Assembly (NCBI RefSeq): GCF_023028105.1
Contig: NZ_CP095492.1
Span: forward strand, 434,001-498,000
Direction: 5' to 3'
DNA length: 64,000 nucleotides
Source of the DNA: Halosolutus gelatinilyticus
GTDB lineage: Archaea; Halobacteriota; Halobacteria; Halobacteriales; Natrialbaceae
This document shows, one piece after another, positions 1 to 8,368 of this stretch. The translations under genes were made by a program, and so were the position numbers. Below the pieces are notes generated by a model. It ran no database searches. It saw only the letters and a program-made list of their open reading frames with translations, and was not told where the DNA came from. Each line of letters opens with the position of its first letter. Positions within the stretch are counted from its first letter, which is position 1.

Positions 1-9
1 GCGCACGAC

Positions 10-1704
10 CTAGAACGAGACGTCGGTATCGTAGTCCCCGGCGGAGGGGGCCGTCGGCTCGTCCGGATCGATGCGAACGTCGATCAGTTCGGGGCCGTCC
101 GCGCGCGCCACCGCGATGTCGATCGCGTCCGCGAGACCCGCAAGCGTTCGTACCGTCTCGCCCCGACAGCCGAAGCCCCCCGCGACGGTTGCGAACTCGG
201 GCGACGACCAGTCGAACCGATGCCCCTCGGCGTACCGATCGATCTCCGGGGACTTGCTGATGATCCCGTAGTCCTGATTGTTGAAGACGATCGCGATCAC
301 GTCGATCTCGTGTTCGACCGCCGTGTGGAGCTCCTGCAGACACATCATGGCGCCGCCGTCGCCCGTCAGCGCGACGACCGGCCGATCCGGCGACGCGAGG
401 CTCGCGCCGATCGCGGCGGGGATCCCGACACCCATTCCCGCCCACGAGCCGGCGGTGACGTACGTCTCGGGTTCGTACGTCTCGAAGGTCTGTTTGGCCC
501 AGAGCCGGAAGCCGCCGATGTCGGTCGTTACGACCGTTTCCGCCGGTAACGCATCCCGGAGCGTCCGAAGCGCGCCGGCCGTCGCGATCGGTGTCTCGTC
601 CTCGAGGAGCCCGCGGGCACGGAGGCGATCGTCGTACTCCCGCCGAACGCGATCGCCGACGACCGCCCCGTCCCAGGCGGTATCGGGGCGAGGTTCGGAC
701 CGGAGGCGACGGTGCAAGCGGTCGACCGCGTCGGCGACGTTCGCGACGATCGGAACGTCGGCCTCGTAGGACGCGTTAATTCGGCTCGCGTCGAGGGTGA
801 CGTGGACGAGCGTCTCGCCGAAGGGGAGCGACCAGTCGGCGGTGGTGACGCCGTCGAACCGAGTTCCGAGCGCGAGAACGACGTCGGCCGCTTCGAGGGC
901 CCGTCTCGCGCCCGCCGGGAGGTGACTCCCCGTGACCCCGAGCCAGCGTGGATCGTCCTCCGGGAAGATCCCTTTCCCCTTGTAGGACGCGACGATGGGA
1001 GCGTTGAGCGTCTCGACGAGGTCGCGGATCGCCTCCGGATCGCCCGATCGACGGGCGCCGACGCCGAGGTAGACGAGCGGCCGCTCGGCGCCGGCGAGCG
1101 CGCGCGTCGCGGCTCGGTATTCGGCGTCGCCGTCGAACCGGCTCGTCGGCGGCTCGATCGTCACCGGCGGCGAACGAAACTCGGCGTCGAGGAGGGACTT
1201 CGGAACGCCCAGCCTGACCGGCCCGTACGGCGGCGTCAGCGCGGTTTCGATCCCCGAACGAACCAGCCGGTGGAACTCGGCCGGGCGCTCGATCGAGTGG
1301 TTCGCTTTGACGACGGTATCGAACGTTTCGGGCTCGATCTCGTGGATCGGCCCCTTCCCCCTGTCGTCCGGATCGGCCTCCGCGGCGACGTGGATCAACG
1401 GGACGCGGTCGTCGAGCGCGTTTTTCAACCCGTGCATCGCGTTCGTGTCGCCGGGCCCGGGGACGGTGAGCGTCGCGGCCACGCCGCCGCCGGCTTCGTA
1501 GTATCCCCACGCGATGTGCGGGATCGCCGTCTCGTGGCGCGCCATTACGTATCGAACGTCGTCCCGGCGATCGACGGTCCGATCGAGCGGGAGCGTTTGC
1601 GTTCCGGGGATGCCGACGAGGAGGTCGATTCCGGCGTCGACGAGGGCGTCGTACAGGTGGTCGCTACCGGATCGTCTCGGCGGGCCGTCGTCTGTCGGAG
1701 CCAT
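10..1704 (-). CDS. Thiamine-diphosphate-dependent enzyme, acetolactate synthase-like
   Basis: Enzyme of the acetolactate synthase/2-oxoacid decarboxylase superfamily. The 564 residues carry the expected N-terminal pyrimidine domain with the cofactor-activating glutamate (RHETA, E58), a central Rossmann-like domain, and a C-terminal ThDP-binding domain with GDG near 448 followed 25-26 residues later by NN (475-476), so it looks intact. Start chosen at the ATG of MAPTDDG; fourteen more in-frame residues exist upstream but look non-coding. No small regulatory subunit (ilvN) is adjacent and all neighbours are catabolic, so a biosynthetic acetolactate synthase is unlikely; a role in carboligation or decarboxylation of a sugar-derived 2-oxoacid is inference. 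A TTACA-type palindrome lies about 150 bp upstream. The substrate cannot be read from the sequence. Confidence 0.85.
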   Translation of the reverse strand: MAPTDDGPPRRSGSDHLYDALVDAGIDLLVGIPGTQTLPLDRTVDRRDDVRYVMARHETAIPHIAWGYYEAGGGVAATLTVPGPGDTNAMHGLKNALDDRVPLIHVAAEADPDDRGKGPIHEIEPETFDTVVKANHSIERPAEFHRLVRSGIETALTPPYGPVRLGVPKSLLDAEFRSPPVTIEPPTSRFDGDAEYRAATRALAGAERPLVYLGVGARRSGDPEAIRDLVETLNAPIVASYKGKGIFPEDDPRWLGVTGSHLPAGARRALEAADVVLALGTRFDGVTTADWSLPFGETLVHVTLDASRINASYEADVPIVANVADAVDRLHRRLRSEPRPDTAWDGAVVGDRVRREYDDRLRARGLLEDETPIATAGALRTLRDALPAETVVTTDIGGFRLWAKQTFETYEPETYVTAGSWAGMGVGIPAAIGASLASPDRPVVALTGDGGAMMCLQELHTAVEHEIDVIAIVFNNQDYGIISKSPEIDRYAEGHRFDWSSPEFATVAGGFGCRGETVRTLAGLADAIDIAVARADGPELIDVRIDPDEPTAPSAGDYDTDVSF

Positions 1705-1851
1705 GTCCTGAGTTCTGACTGGCGCGGCGGAGACCCATAAATTCACGCGATTACGATGTCCCGTTCGGCTCGCGTATCAAGGTCCGACGCTCGCTCCCGT
1801 TCCGAGGTTCGGACCGCCGATCGGTGCGGGTGGTTCACACAGCGCGAACGA

Positions 1852-1871
1852 TTACATCGGTACGAATGTAA
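1852..1871. promoter_or_regulatory. Tripartite palindrome TTACA-N3-GTAC-N3-TGTAA, copy 1
   Basis: Exact match to the 20-bp consensus derived from five copies in this window. It lies about 150 bp upstream of the ThDP enzyme start. Probably a transcription-factor operator; the factor is unknown. Confidence 0.7.
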
Positions 1872-2208
1872 TAAAGTTCGCCGAATCCCGCGATCGGGAG
1901 CCGTTCGTCTCGCTAGCGATCGGTCACGCTGGGACCGAAGCTCAGCCGAAGCCGCGGTTTTCGACGGCTCCGAGGACCGTACTCCCTCGTTCCCCAGGAG
2001 TGAATAGCAGATTGCGATCCGATCCGCCCCGGATTGGCGGCGCTGCTCGTCCGACGGCGTGCGGACGGAGCGGCACCGATCGTCGCATCATCGCGATGCA
2101 TAGCCAGTGTCGGCCGCTTCCCCGTTGCCCTCCCGATGGGATTCGCGGAAGTACTGCGGACCCGATCTCGGATTCCGACGGCTACTAAGGTGCATCGGCG
2201 CAATTGTG

Positions 2209-2225
2209 GTTCCCGATAGGGGAAC
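2209..2225. promoter_or_regulatory. Palindrome GTTCCC-N5-GGGAAC, copy 1
   Basis: Perfect inverted repeat, extended by one base pair on each side (GGTTCCC/GGGAACC, 2208-2226). It lies between the DapA-family gene and the ThDP enzyme gene. Same motif as upstream of the IclR gene near 43.9 kb. Confidence 0.7.
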
Positions 2226-2427
2226 CAACGATCGGCGATCGGACGCGCGATCTGCCGATCGAGTTCGGCTGCAAGCGACGGCCGTTCGACCAGTTCTCGC
2301 GGGTCGTTGCGATCGAGTTATCGTCGACTGCCGCCGCACCGTCCGCTCCCGAATCGAGGTTCTCTGCCAAAATTGTGGCTCACGAACGGGGTAGTGCTTC
2401 TGTCGCCGTTCGGCCTGCGAGTACGGA

Positions 2428-3366
2428 TCAGTCGATGAGGGAGTCGATGTCGTCTTCGAGTTGGCTGTAGAGTTCCTCGGCTTTCCGCTCCTCTTCGGAC
2501 GCCAGCGGTCGGATCGGTTCCCGAACGTTTCCGCCGTTGAGGCCGGCGAGTTCGAGCCCCTTCTTGACCGCCGAAACGCTGATCGCGCCCTCGATCTCGT
2601 TTCCTTGTCCGGTCTCGTCCCGGAAGTTCTGGTAGGGAAGGCAGATGTTCCGGAGTTCGCGGGCGCGGTCCCAGTCGCCGTCGGAGAGCGCGTCGAACAG
2701 TTCGAGGCCGATCTCGGGTCGGAAATTACTGACGCCCGCGGAGAAGCCCTCCGCGCCCTCGGCCCAGAAGGAGACGGCAAACGGTTCCGCGAGACCGTCG
2801 ACCCAGACGACGTCGTCGCTGCCGGCGGCGACGCCCGCGCCGAGCTTCACCGGATCTTTCAGCGCGTACTTGATCCCGACGACTCCCTCGACGCGGGTGA
2901 GGCTGGCGAGATACTCGATGGACGGGTCGAATCCGCGGACGTAGGGAACGAGCGGCGTGTCCGTCGCCGAGGAGAGACTCCGGTAGTACTCAAGCAGTCC
3001 CTGTTCGTGGATGTAGGTGTGATCGGGCGGCATGATCATCATCGCGTCGACGCCGATGCGATCGTACGCGTGGATCAGATTCCGCGCATCGTCCGTGCTT
3101 CCGCCGACGCCGGCGAGGACGCAAGCGTCCGATGGAAGCGCATCGACGCTCGTCTCGGCGACGTCGATGCGTTCGTTGGTGGCGAGCGAGTGGTACTCGC
3201 TGATGTTGGCGGTCGCCAAGAACGTTCGAACCCCTGCGCTGTATAGCTCCTGTGCGTTTTCCGCGATCTTCTCGTGTTCGATTTCGAGGTCGTCGTCGAA
3301 CGGCGTCAGGAGACCGACAGCAACACCGCGGAGACGGGTCCGTACCTGCTCGGCTGACAATGGCAT
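2428..3366 (-). CDS. DapA-family lyase/aldolase (2-keto-3-deoxy acid metabolism)
   Basis: Class I (Schiff-base) aldolase/dehydratase of the dihydrodipicolinate synthase/2-keto-3-deoxygluconate aldolase family, 312 residues (normal length). The Schiff-base lysine is K166 (GIKYA) and the general acid/base tyrosine Y142 (PYVRG). The usual GxxGE substrate-binding loop is replaced by ATANISEYHSL (51-61), so the carboxylate-binding pocket is probably altered. It is a distant paralogue of the DapA-family protein near 22 kb; both share the PDHTY-H motif. The ATG at 3366 is preferred to a longer frame because it follows a TATA-like ATATATC stretch and begins the family homology. It lies on the same strand 250 bp after the importer operon. 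Substrate is inferred only: a keto-deoxy sugar acid. Confidence 0.82.
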   Translation of the reverse strand: MPLSAEQVRTRLRGVAVGLLTPFDDDLEIEHEKIAENAQELYSAGVRTFLATANISEYHSLATNERIDVAETSVDALPSDACVLAGVGGSTDDARNLIHAYDRIGVDAMMIMPPDHTYIHEQGLLEYYRSLSSATDTPLVPYVRGFDPSIEYLASLTRVEGVVGIKYALKDPVKLGAGVAAGSDDVVWVDGLAEPFAVSFWAEGAEGFSAGVSNFRPEIGLELFDALSDGDWDRARELRNICLPYQNFRDETGQGNEIEGAISVSAVKKGLELAGLNGGNVREPIRPLASEEERKAEELYSQLEDDIDSLID

Positions 3367-3614
3367 AGATTCCACATATATCCAATGAGGTATAAGTCCA
3401 TCGGATGGCGTGAACGCGCCCTTCCGATTCGTATCACCGCTGCGTACTGTTCGATTATCCCTGCTGAACGAGTCACCCCCGGCGACCAGAGCCGCGACGC
3501 GATCGCGCGACTCGGACCGCCGACCCGACGGCAGAGCGATCGACGGATTCGAGACGCCACTCCGCCGGCCGATCGGCGTGAGGGGGCGGGGTGCGCAGAC
3601 GGGTTCGAGACGGC

Positions 3615-5810
3615 TCAATCGCTTTGCGTTGCGATCGGGTCGTCGTCCATCGTAATCGACGCGCTGTTCCAGTACTCGTGGTCGTCGTCGACGCGGAAAC
3701 AGGCGGCTTCGTGTAACTCGCCGTCGGGGACGTCGAACGAGGACGGATCCTGGGCTCGACAGACCTCCCTCGCCTTGGCACAGCGCGTGTGATAGCGACA
3801 GCCGCTCGGCGGGTTCGTCGGGTCTGGAATGTCGATCTTCCGGATCGGCGACTCGTCGTCGTTGTCAGCGCCCAGCTCCGGCGTCGCCCAGCACAGCGCC
3901 TGCGTGTAGGGGTGTTGTGGGTCGTGGATGATCTGTTCCGGCGGTCCGATCTCGACGAGACGACCCAGATAGACGACGCCGATCCGTCCACCGGTCTTCT
4001 CGGCGATGTACCTGGCGTTCGAGAGATCGTGAGAGACGAACAGGTACGACGTGTCGAACGTGTCCTGAAGCTGGATCAGGAGGTCCATCATCTCGACGCG
4101 CAGCGAGACGTCCAGCGCGCTGACCGGCTCGTCGGCCATGATCACGTCGGGGTTCATCAGCATCGCCCGGATGATCGCGACGCGCTGTTGCTCGCCGCCC
4201 GAGAGCTGGTGGGGGTAGCGCTCGATGTAGTCTTCCGCCGGCGACATCCCGACGTGCTCGAGCAGGCTCAGGATGCGCTGTCGCCTGTCGTTTCCGTCGA
4301 GTTCGTCGTTCCAGCGCTTGAGCGGCGCTTCGAGGCTCGCCTTGACTCGACGGTGCGGATTCAGCGCGCTGCCCGGATCCTGGTGGACGATCTGGAGCGA
4401 TCGGCGGATCTCGCCCCACGAGCTTCCGTCATCGGCGCCCGCTTTGACGTCCCAGATGTCGTGACCGCGGTACGTGACGCTCCCGCCGGTCGGCTTCTGG
4501 AGGCCGACCGTCGTCTTGCCGAGCGTCGTCTTGCCGCAGCCGGACTCGCCGACGAGCACGACCACGTCCTTCTCGTAGATGTCGAGCGAGACGCCGTCGA
4601 CGGCCTCGACGACCTCGGGGTCGGCGAACATGTCGAGGAACCCCTTCTCCTTCTCGAAGTGTACTTCGACGTCGTCGAGCGAGACGACCGGCTCGGCCGA
4701 CGCGGACCGCGAGGGGGTCATTCCGGGATCGGTCATCGCCGGCCCGTCGCCTCCCGCCAGCTCGTCGAGGTCGTGCGTCATCGGAATCTTCGCGCGCGCG
4801 TCCCCCCAGTGGTGGCAGTGGACGTGGTGGCTCCCGTGTACCTCGTACGGTCCGGGATCGACGTCGCGACACTCGCCGTCCGCGAGCGGACACCGCGGGT
4901 GGAACGAACAGCCCGCCGGGACGTTCACCGGGTCCGGCGCGCTTCCCTCGACCGGCTGCATCGTTTCGATCGGCGCCTGAAGGTTCGGCGTGGACTTCAA
5001 GAGCAACCGCGTGTACGGGTGGGCGGCGTCCTCGAGGATCTCGTCCGTCGGGCCGAGTTCGACGAACTCGAAGGCGTACAGCACGCCGATCCGGTCCGCG
5101 ATGTCCGCGACCAGCGGCAGGTCGTGCGTGATGAAGACGATCGTCAGGTCGTACTCCTCTTTGACATCCTGGATCAGCGAGATGATCGACCGCTGCATCA
5201 GCAGGTCGAGCGCCGCCGTCGGCTCGTCCATGACGAGCACCTCCGGCTCCAACACCAGACTCAAGGCGATCAGCGCCCGCTGTTTCATCCCGCCGGAGAG
5301 TTCGTGGGGATAGGAGTCGAGGACGCGCTCGGGATCCAGGTACAGGTCCGCGAGAATGTCCTTTGCTCGCTCCATGCCCTCATCGATGTCGTAGTCGTGG
5401 GCGTCGAGCGTCTCGACGAAGTGGGTGCGGATCTTTCGGACGGGATTGAACGAGCTCATCGCCCCCTGAAACACCATCGAAATTTCCTCCCAGCGGAGCT
5501 CCTTGAGCCCCTGTTTGTCGAGATTGAGGATGTCGATCGGCTCTCCGTCGGGAGGCCGGTACGTGATGTCCCCGTGGAGGATGCCCGGGTCGACGATCGC
5601 GTCGAGCAGGGCCGACGCGAGCATGGACTTGCCGCTGCCGCTCTCGCCGACGACGCCGAGGATCTCGTTTCGCTGGATGTCCAGGTCGACGTCGTCGAGG
5701 ACGCGGGATTCGCCGCGCTCCATGTCGAACGTGACGGACGTGTTCCGGATCTCCAGGATCGGATCGTCTACGGTCGTGTCGTGTTTGTAGCCGGTTTCGG
5801 AAACGGTCAT
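3615..5810 (-). CDS. Fused double ATPase of an Opp/Dpp-type importer
   Basis: Two complete ABC ATPase domains in one 731-residue chain, corresponding to DppD and DppF of oligopeptide-type importers; haloarchaea often use this transporter class for oligosaccharides. Domain 1 has Walker A GESGSGKS (55-62), signature LSGG (171-174), Walker B VLVMDEP, and the cysteine-containing oligopeptide-transporter C-terminal module (CSFHPRC at 301-307). After a linker around 340-374, domain 2 repeats the set: GESGCGKT (421-428), LSGGE, VIMADEP, and a second CRYHTRC module. It ends the operon downstream of two permeases, 2 bp after the DppC-like gene. The equivalent pair near 54-56 kb is encoded by two separate genes with similar sequence, so this one is a fusion. 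Confidence 0.93.
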   Translation of the reverse strand: MTVSETGYKHDTTVDDPILEIRNTSVTFDMERGESRVLDDVDLDIQRNEILGVVGESGSGKSMLASALLDAIVDPGILHGDITYRPPDGEPIDILNLDKQGLKELRWEEISMVFQGAMSSFNPVRKIRTHFVETLDAHDYDIDEGMERAKDILADLYLDPERVLDSYPHELSGGMKQRALIALSLVLEPEVLVMDEPTAALDLLMQRSIISLIQDVKEEYDLTIVFITHDLPLVADIADRIGVLYAFEFVELGPTDEILEDAAHPYTRLLLKSTPNLQAPIETMQPVEGSAPDPVNVPAGCSFHPRCPLADGECRDVDPGPYEVHGSHHVHCHHWGDARAKIPMTHDLDELAGGDGPAMTDPGMTPSRSASAEPVVSLDDVEVHFEKEKGFLDMFADPEVVEAVDGVSLDIYEKDVVVLVGESGCGKTTLGKTTVGLQKPTGGSVTYRGHDIWDVKAGADDGSSWGEIRRSLQIVHQDPGSALNPHRRVKASLEAPLKRWNDELDGNDRRQRILSLLEHVGMSPAEDYIERYPHQLSGGEQQRVAIIRAMLMNPDVIMADEPVSALDVSLRVEMMDLLIQLQDTFDTSYLFVSHDLSNARYIAEKTGGRIGVVYLGRLVEIGPPEQIIHDPQHPYTQALCWATPELGADNDDESPIRKIDIPDPTNPPSGCRYHTRCAKAREVCRAQDPSSFDVPDGELHEAACFRVDDDHEYWNSASITMDDDPIATQSD

Positions 5811-5812
5811 GG

Positions 5813-6928
5813 TTAGATACCTCCCATCGTGTCGGTCGTACTTGGTTCGTCGTCGTCGGCGCCCGCGGTGTCGGCGCTCGTCTTCTCGTGTCGCGCCCGA
5901 ACGCGGGGGTTAAACACGCGATCCAGCGACTGGCCCAGCAGGGTCAGCCCGACCGAGATGAACACGATCGCGAACATGGGAACGAGGAACCAGTGGAGCG
6001 CGTCGGGTCGGGCGTGCGCGTTCCCCTCGTAGGCGAGTTGCAGGATGTTCCCCCAGTTGAGGTTCTCGAACGGCAGGATGCCGAGGTAGTACAGGGCGAC
6101 CGCCTCGAAGATGACCTTCCGGCCGGAGTTCGTGAGGTTGATCACCACGAACGGCATCAGGTGGGGAACGATCTCCTTGAAGACGATCGTGCGCGTCGGA
6201 ATCCCCATCGCTTGTGACGCTTCGACGAACGACTCCCTGCGGAGCGTGAGCATCTGGGACCGAATCGCCCGAGCGAGTCCGCCCCACGCCGCGATGCTGA
6301 GCAACAACCCGACCGCGTACGGGTTGCCGAGGATCACGTCGGAGAACATGAGCCCCAGCACCATCACGAGCGGGAATCCGGGGATGTTGATGAACACGTC
6401 GGTGATCGAACTCAGCACGGTGTCGGTCATACCGCCCTTGTAGCCGGCGATGGCGCCGACGGTGGTTCCGATACCGACGGTGAACACGGCGCCCGAGGCG
6501 ACCATCTTGAGGATCGTGGACGTCGAGTGGACGGTCTGGGCGAACAGGTCGCGCCCGAGCGCGTCCGTTCCGAGCGGGTACTCCAAGGTTTCGAACGGCG
6601 CGACCAGCGCCGGTCCTTCGGTTACGCCCGTCGGTTCGACGATCAGCGTGCCGACGGTCCCCATCAGCACGTACAGCACCACGATCGTGAACCCGATTCG
6701 GGCCCGCCAGTCGCGCCAGACGATGGCGACCGGTGCGTAGACGTACGCGTCGTACAGTTTCCGGTACCGGTCGCGCCTCGTCTCCTCGTACTCCGAGACG
6801 ACCTCGAACGGCGTGCTGACGGCGCCGCCGTCGGTTTCTAGCGCTTCGTCTCGATCGTCGCCAACCGCGCTCTCGAGATCCGCATGCGGGTCATCCGCCG
6901 CGGGGTCTCGATCGTCGTTTCGAGTCAT
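5813..6928 (-). CDS. ABC importer permease, DppC-like
   Basis: Inner-membrane permease of the oligopeptide/dipeptide class, 371 residues. About 75 acidic hydrophilic residues precede the first membrane segment; five to six further hydrophobic segments follow. The cytoplasmic EAA-type loop that docks the ATPase is visible (VEASQAMGIPTRTIVFKEIVPH is split by the conserved G). The start is the ATG that overlaps the stop of the upstream permease gene by 4 bp (ATGA), showing translational coupling; a much longer open frame upstream in the same phase is only a shadow of the other permease. The acidic tail follows the haloarchaeal pattern. Confidence 0.92.
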   Translation of the reverse strand: MTRNDDRDPAADDPHADLESAVGDDRDEALETDGGAVSTPFEVVSEYEETRRDRYRKLYDAYVYAPVAIVWRDWRARIGFTIVVLYVLMGTVGTLIVEPTGVTEGPALVAPFETLEYPLGTDALGRDLFAQTVHSTSTILKMVASGAVFTVGIGTTVGAIAGYKGGMTDTVLSSITDVFINIPGFPLVMVLGLMFSDVILGNPYAVGLLLSIAAWGGLARAIRSQMLTLRRESFVEASQAMGIPTRTIVFKEIVPHLMPFVVINLTNSGRKVIFEAVALYYLGILPFENLNWGNILQLAYEGNAHARPDALHWFLVPMFAIVFISVGLTLLGQSLDRVFNPRVRARHEKTSADTAGADDDEPSTTDTMGGI

Positions 6929-7917
6929 TGTGCCCTCCGTGCCCGCGGGTCGACGTAGCCGTAGGTCAGATCGGCCAGCAGGAGTGCGGTGACGAGCGCC
7001 AGCGTGATGACCATGAAGCCGCCCATCATGAGCGGGTAGTCGCGTTGGTGCGTGGCCGATAACATGTACCAGCCGAGCCCGTGGTACTGGAACACGTGCT
7101 CCAAGACGACCGAACCGCCGAACATCTCGCCGATACTGATCAGCAGCGTCGTGTACATCGGCAGAACGGCGTTGCGGGCGACGTACTGGGTGGAGATCGT
7201 GATGTCCGACAGGCCTCGAAGGCGGGCGACGCGGAGGTAATCCTCGCCGAGGACCCGGATACTGTTGCCGCGCATTCCCAGAGAGGCGACGCCGGAGGCG
7301 ACGAGCATGGACAGCACCGGTAACGACGCGTGGGCGACGATGCCGCTGATGTAGGGGAGATTGAACCCGGGGTCGACGCCGGTCGGTTGCCGGCCGCCGC
7401 TCGGGAACCAGCCCAGTCGGTACGAGAGGAAGATCAACAGGAGAATCGCGAGCACGTAGAACGGGATCGATCCCATCAAGACGGCGTAGGACGTCAGGCC
7501 GACGTCCAGCTTTCCGCCTTCCCAGTAGGCCATCAGCGCGCCGACGGCGATTCCGATAAAGAAGCTGATGAAGACCGCCCAACTCAGAACGAAGAGGGTC
7601 CACGGCATCGCCTCCGCGAGAACCTTCGTGACCGGCTTAGCGTAGGTCACCGATTCCCCTAAATCCCCCTGCAGCGTATTCGCGAGGTAGTTGACGTACG
7701 CGATGTGAATCGGCTTGTCCGGATCGATCGTCATGCGGAGTTCGACGAGTTCGCGAGCTCTCACCGGATTGATCCCCTGCTGTGCCATTCGGGTGATCAT
7801 CGCGCCCATGATGTTTCCCGGCATCAGGCGTATTAACGCGAAGGACAGGGTGAGGACGGCCCACACCGTGAACACTGCTTGGCCTAATCGCCTGATACGC
7901 CAGTCTATCGTTAGCAT
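6925..7917 (-). CDS. ABC importer permease, DppB-like
   Basis: First permease of the importer, 330 residues, with an N-terminal membrane segment (LGQAVFTVWAVLTLSFALI), a large extracytoplasmic loop and about five more membrane segments. The EAA-type coupling loop is EDYLRVARLRGL. The gene overlaps the DppC-like gene by 4 bp. It is separated from the 64-residue membrane protein gene upstream by about 190 bp that contain no gene I can support. It pairs with the DppC-like subunit to form the channel fed by the binding lipoproteins encoded upstream. Confidence 0.92.
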   Translation of the reverse strand: MLTIDWRIRRLGQAVFTVWAVLTLSFALIRLMPGNIMGAMITRMAQQGINPVRARELVELRMTIDPDKPIHIAYVNYLANTLQGDLGESVTYAKPVTKVLAEAMPWTLFVLSWAVFISFFIGIAVGALMAYWEGGKLDVGLTSYAVLMGSIPFYVLAILLLIFLSYRLGWFPSGGRQPTGVDPGFNLPYISGIVAHASLPVLSMLVASGVASLGMRGNSIRVLGEDYLRVARLRGLSDITISTQYVARNAVLPMYTTLLISIGEMFGGSVVLEHVFQYHGLGWYMLSATHQRDYPLMMGGFMVITLALVTALLLADLTYGYVDPRARRAQ

Positions 7918-8104
7918 ACTGAATGACTATTCTTTCAGAATGAGCCGTAATCAAGGTTTCCCATTGACCGCGGACATATACGGAGACGGACACGATCGCG
8001 TCGTCGGTGCGAAAACGCCCGACTTCCGGTGCCATAACGGATGCGATCGGCCGAGCAGTCCTGCAGAACGTCGATTCGGCAGGGGTGACGGGAGCCGGCG
8101 CGGA

Positions 8105-8299
8105 TCAGAACGGATCCCACCCGGTGTAGAGAATCACGATACTGGCGCCCAGCGAGAGGACGATCGGAACGAGCGTTAGCACTGCCACGACGTACGGGCC
8201 GGATCCCGGCTCGAGGTAGAGAAACGAGAAACCCAGCAGTAACAAAAACAGAATACTCACCCCGAGAACGAGCTGCGAAGCGGCTTTGAGGAATCCCAT
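8105..8299 (-). CDS. Small two-span membrane protein, importer-associated
   Basis: A 64-residue protein with two predicted membrane segments separated by the conserved patch SFLYLEP and ending in WDPF. I do not recognise a named family. A paralogue lies at 55975-56196 beside the other ATPase pair: over the last 46 residues the two align without gaps with about 20 identities, including LLLLG, SFLYLEP and W(D/E)PF. It sits inside the importer operon between a binding-lipoprotein gene and the DppB-like gene, so a role as an accessory subunit of the transporter is inferred from context. Two membrane segments and the conserved C-terminus argue that it is a real gene despite its size. Confidence 0.75.
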   Translation of the reverse strand: MGFLKAASQLVLGVSILFLLLLGFSFLYLEPGSGPYVVAVLTLVPIVLSLGASIVILYTGWDPF

Positions 8300-8368
8300 A
8301 CGAAACGGTTCTCAGAAGCGCTCTTAAATCTTCGTTCGCGGATCCGGAACTCGGCGAGTGGCGCCGCG

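Larger units (their letters stand above)
1705..2427. other. Long intergenic region with two palindromic operators
   Basis: No convincing gene is visible in this 0.7-kb gap between two minus-strand genes. A minus-strand frame of 61 codons (2370 to 2185) is possible but has no recognisable domain. The region holds one TTACA-type palindrome (1852-1871) and one GTTCCC-type palindrome (2209-2225), the same pair of motif families found in the gaps at 19660-20548 and 43326-43962. Confidence 0.6.
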
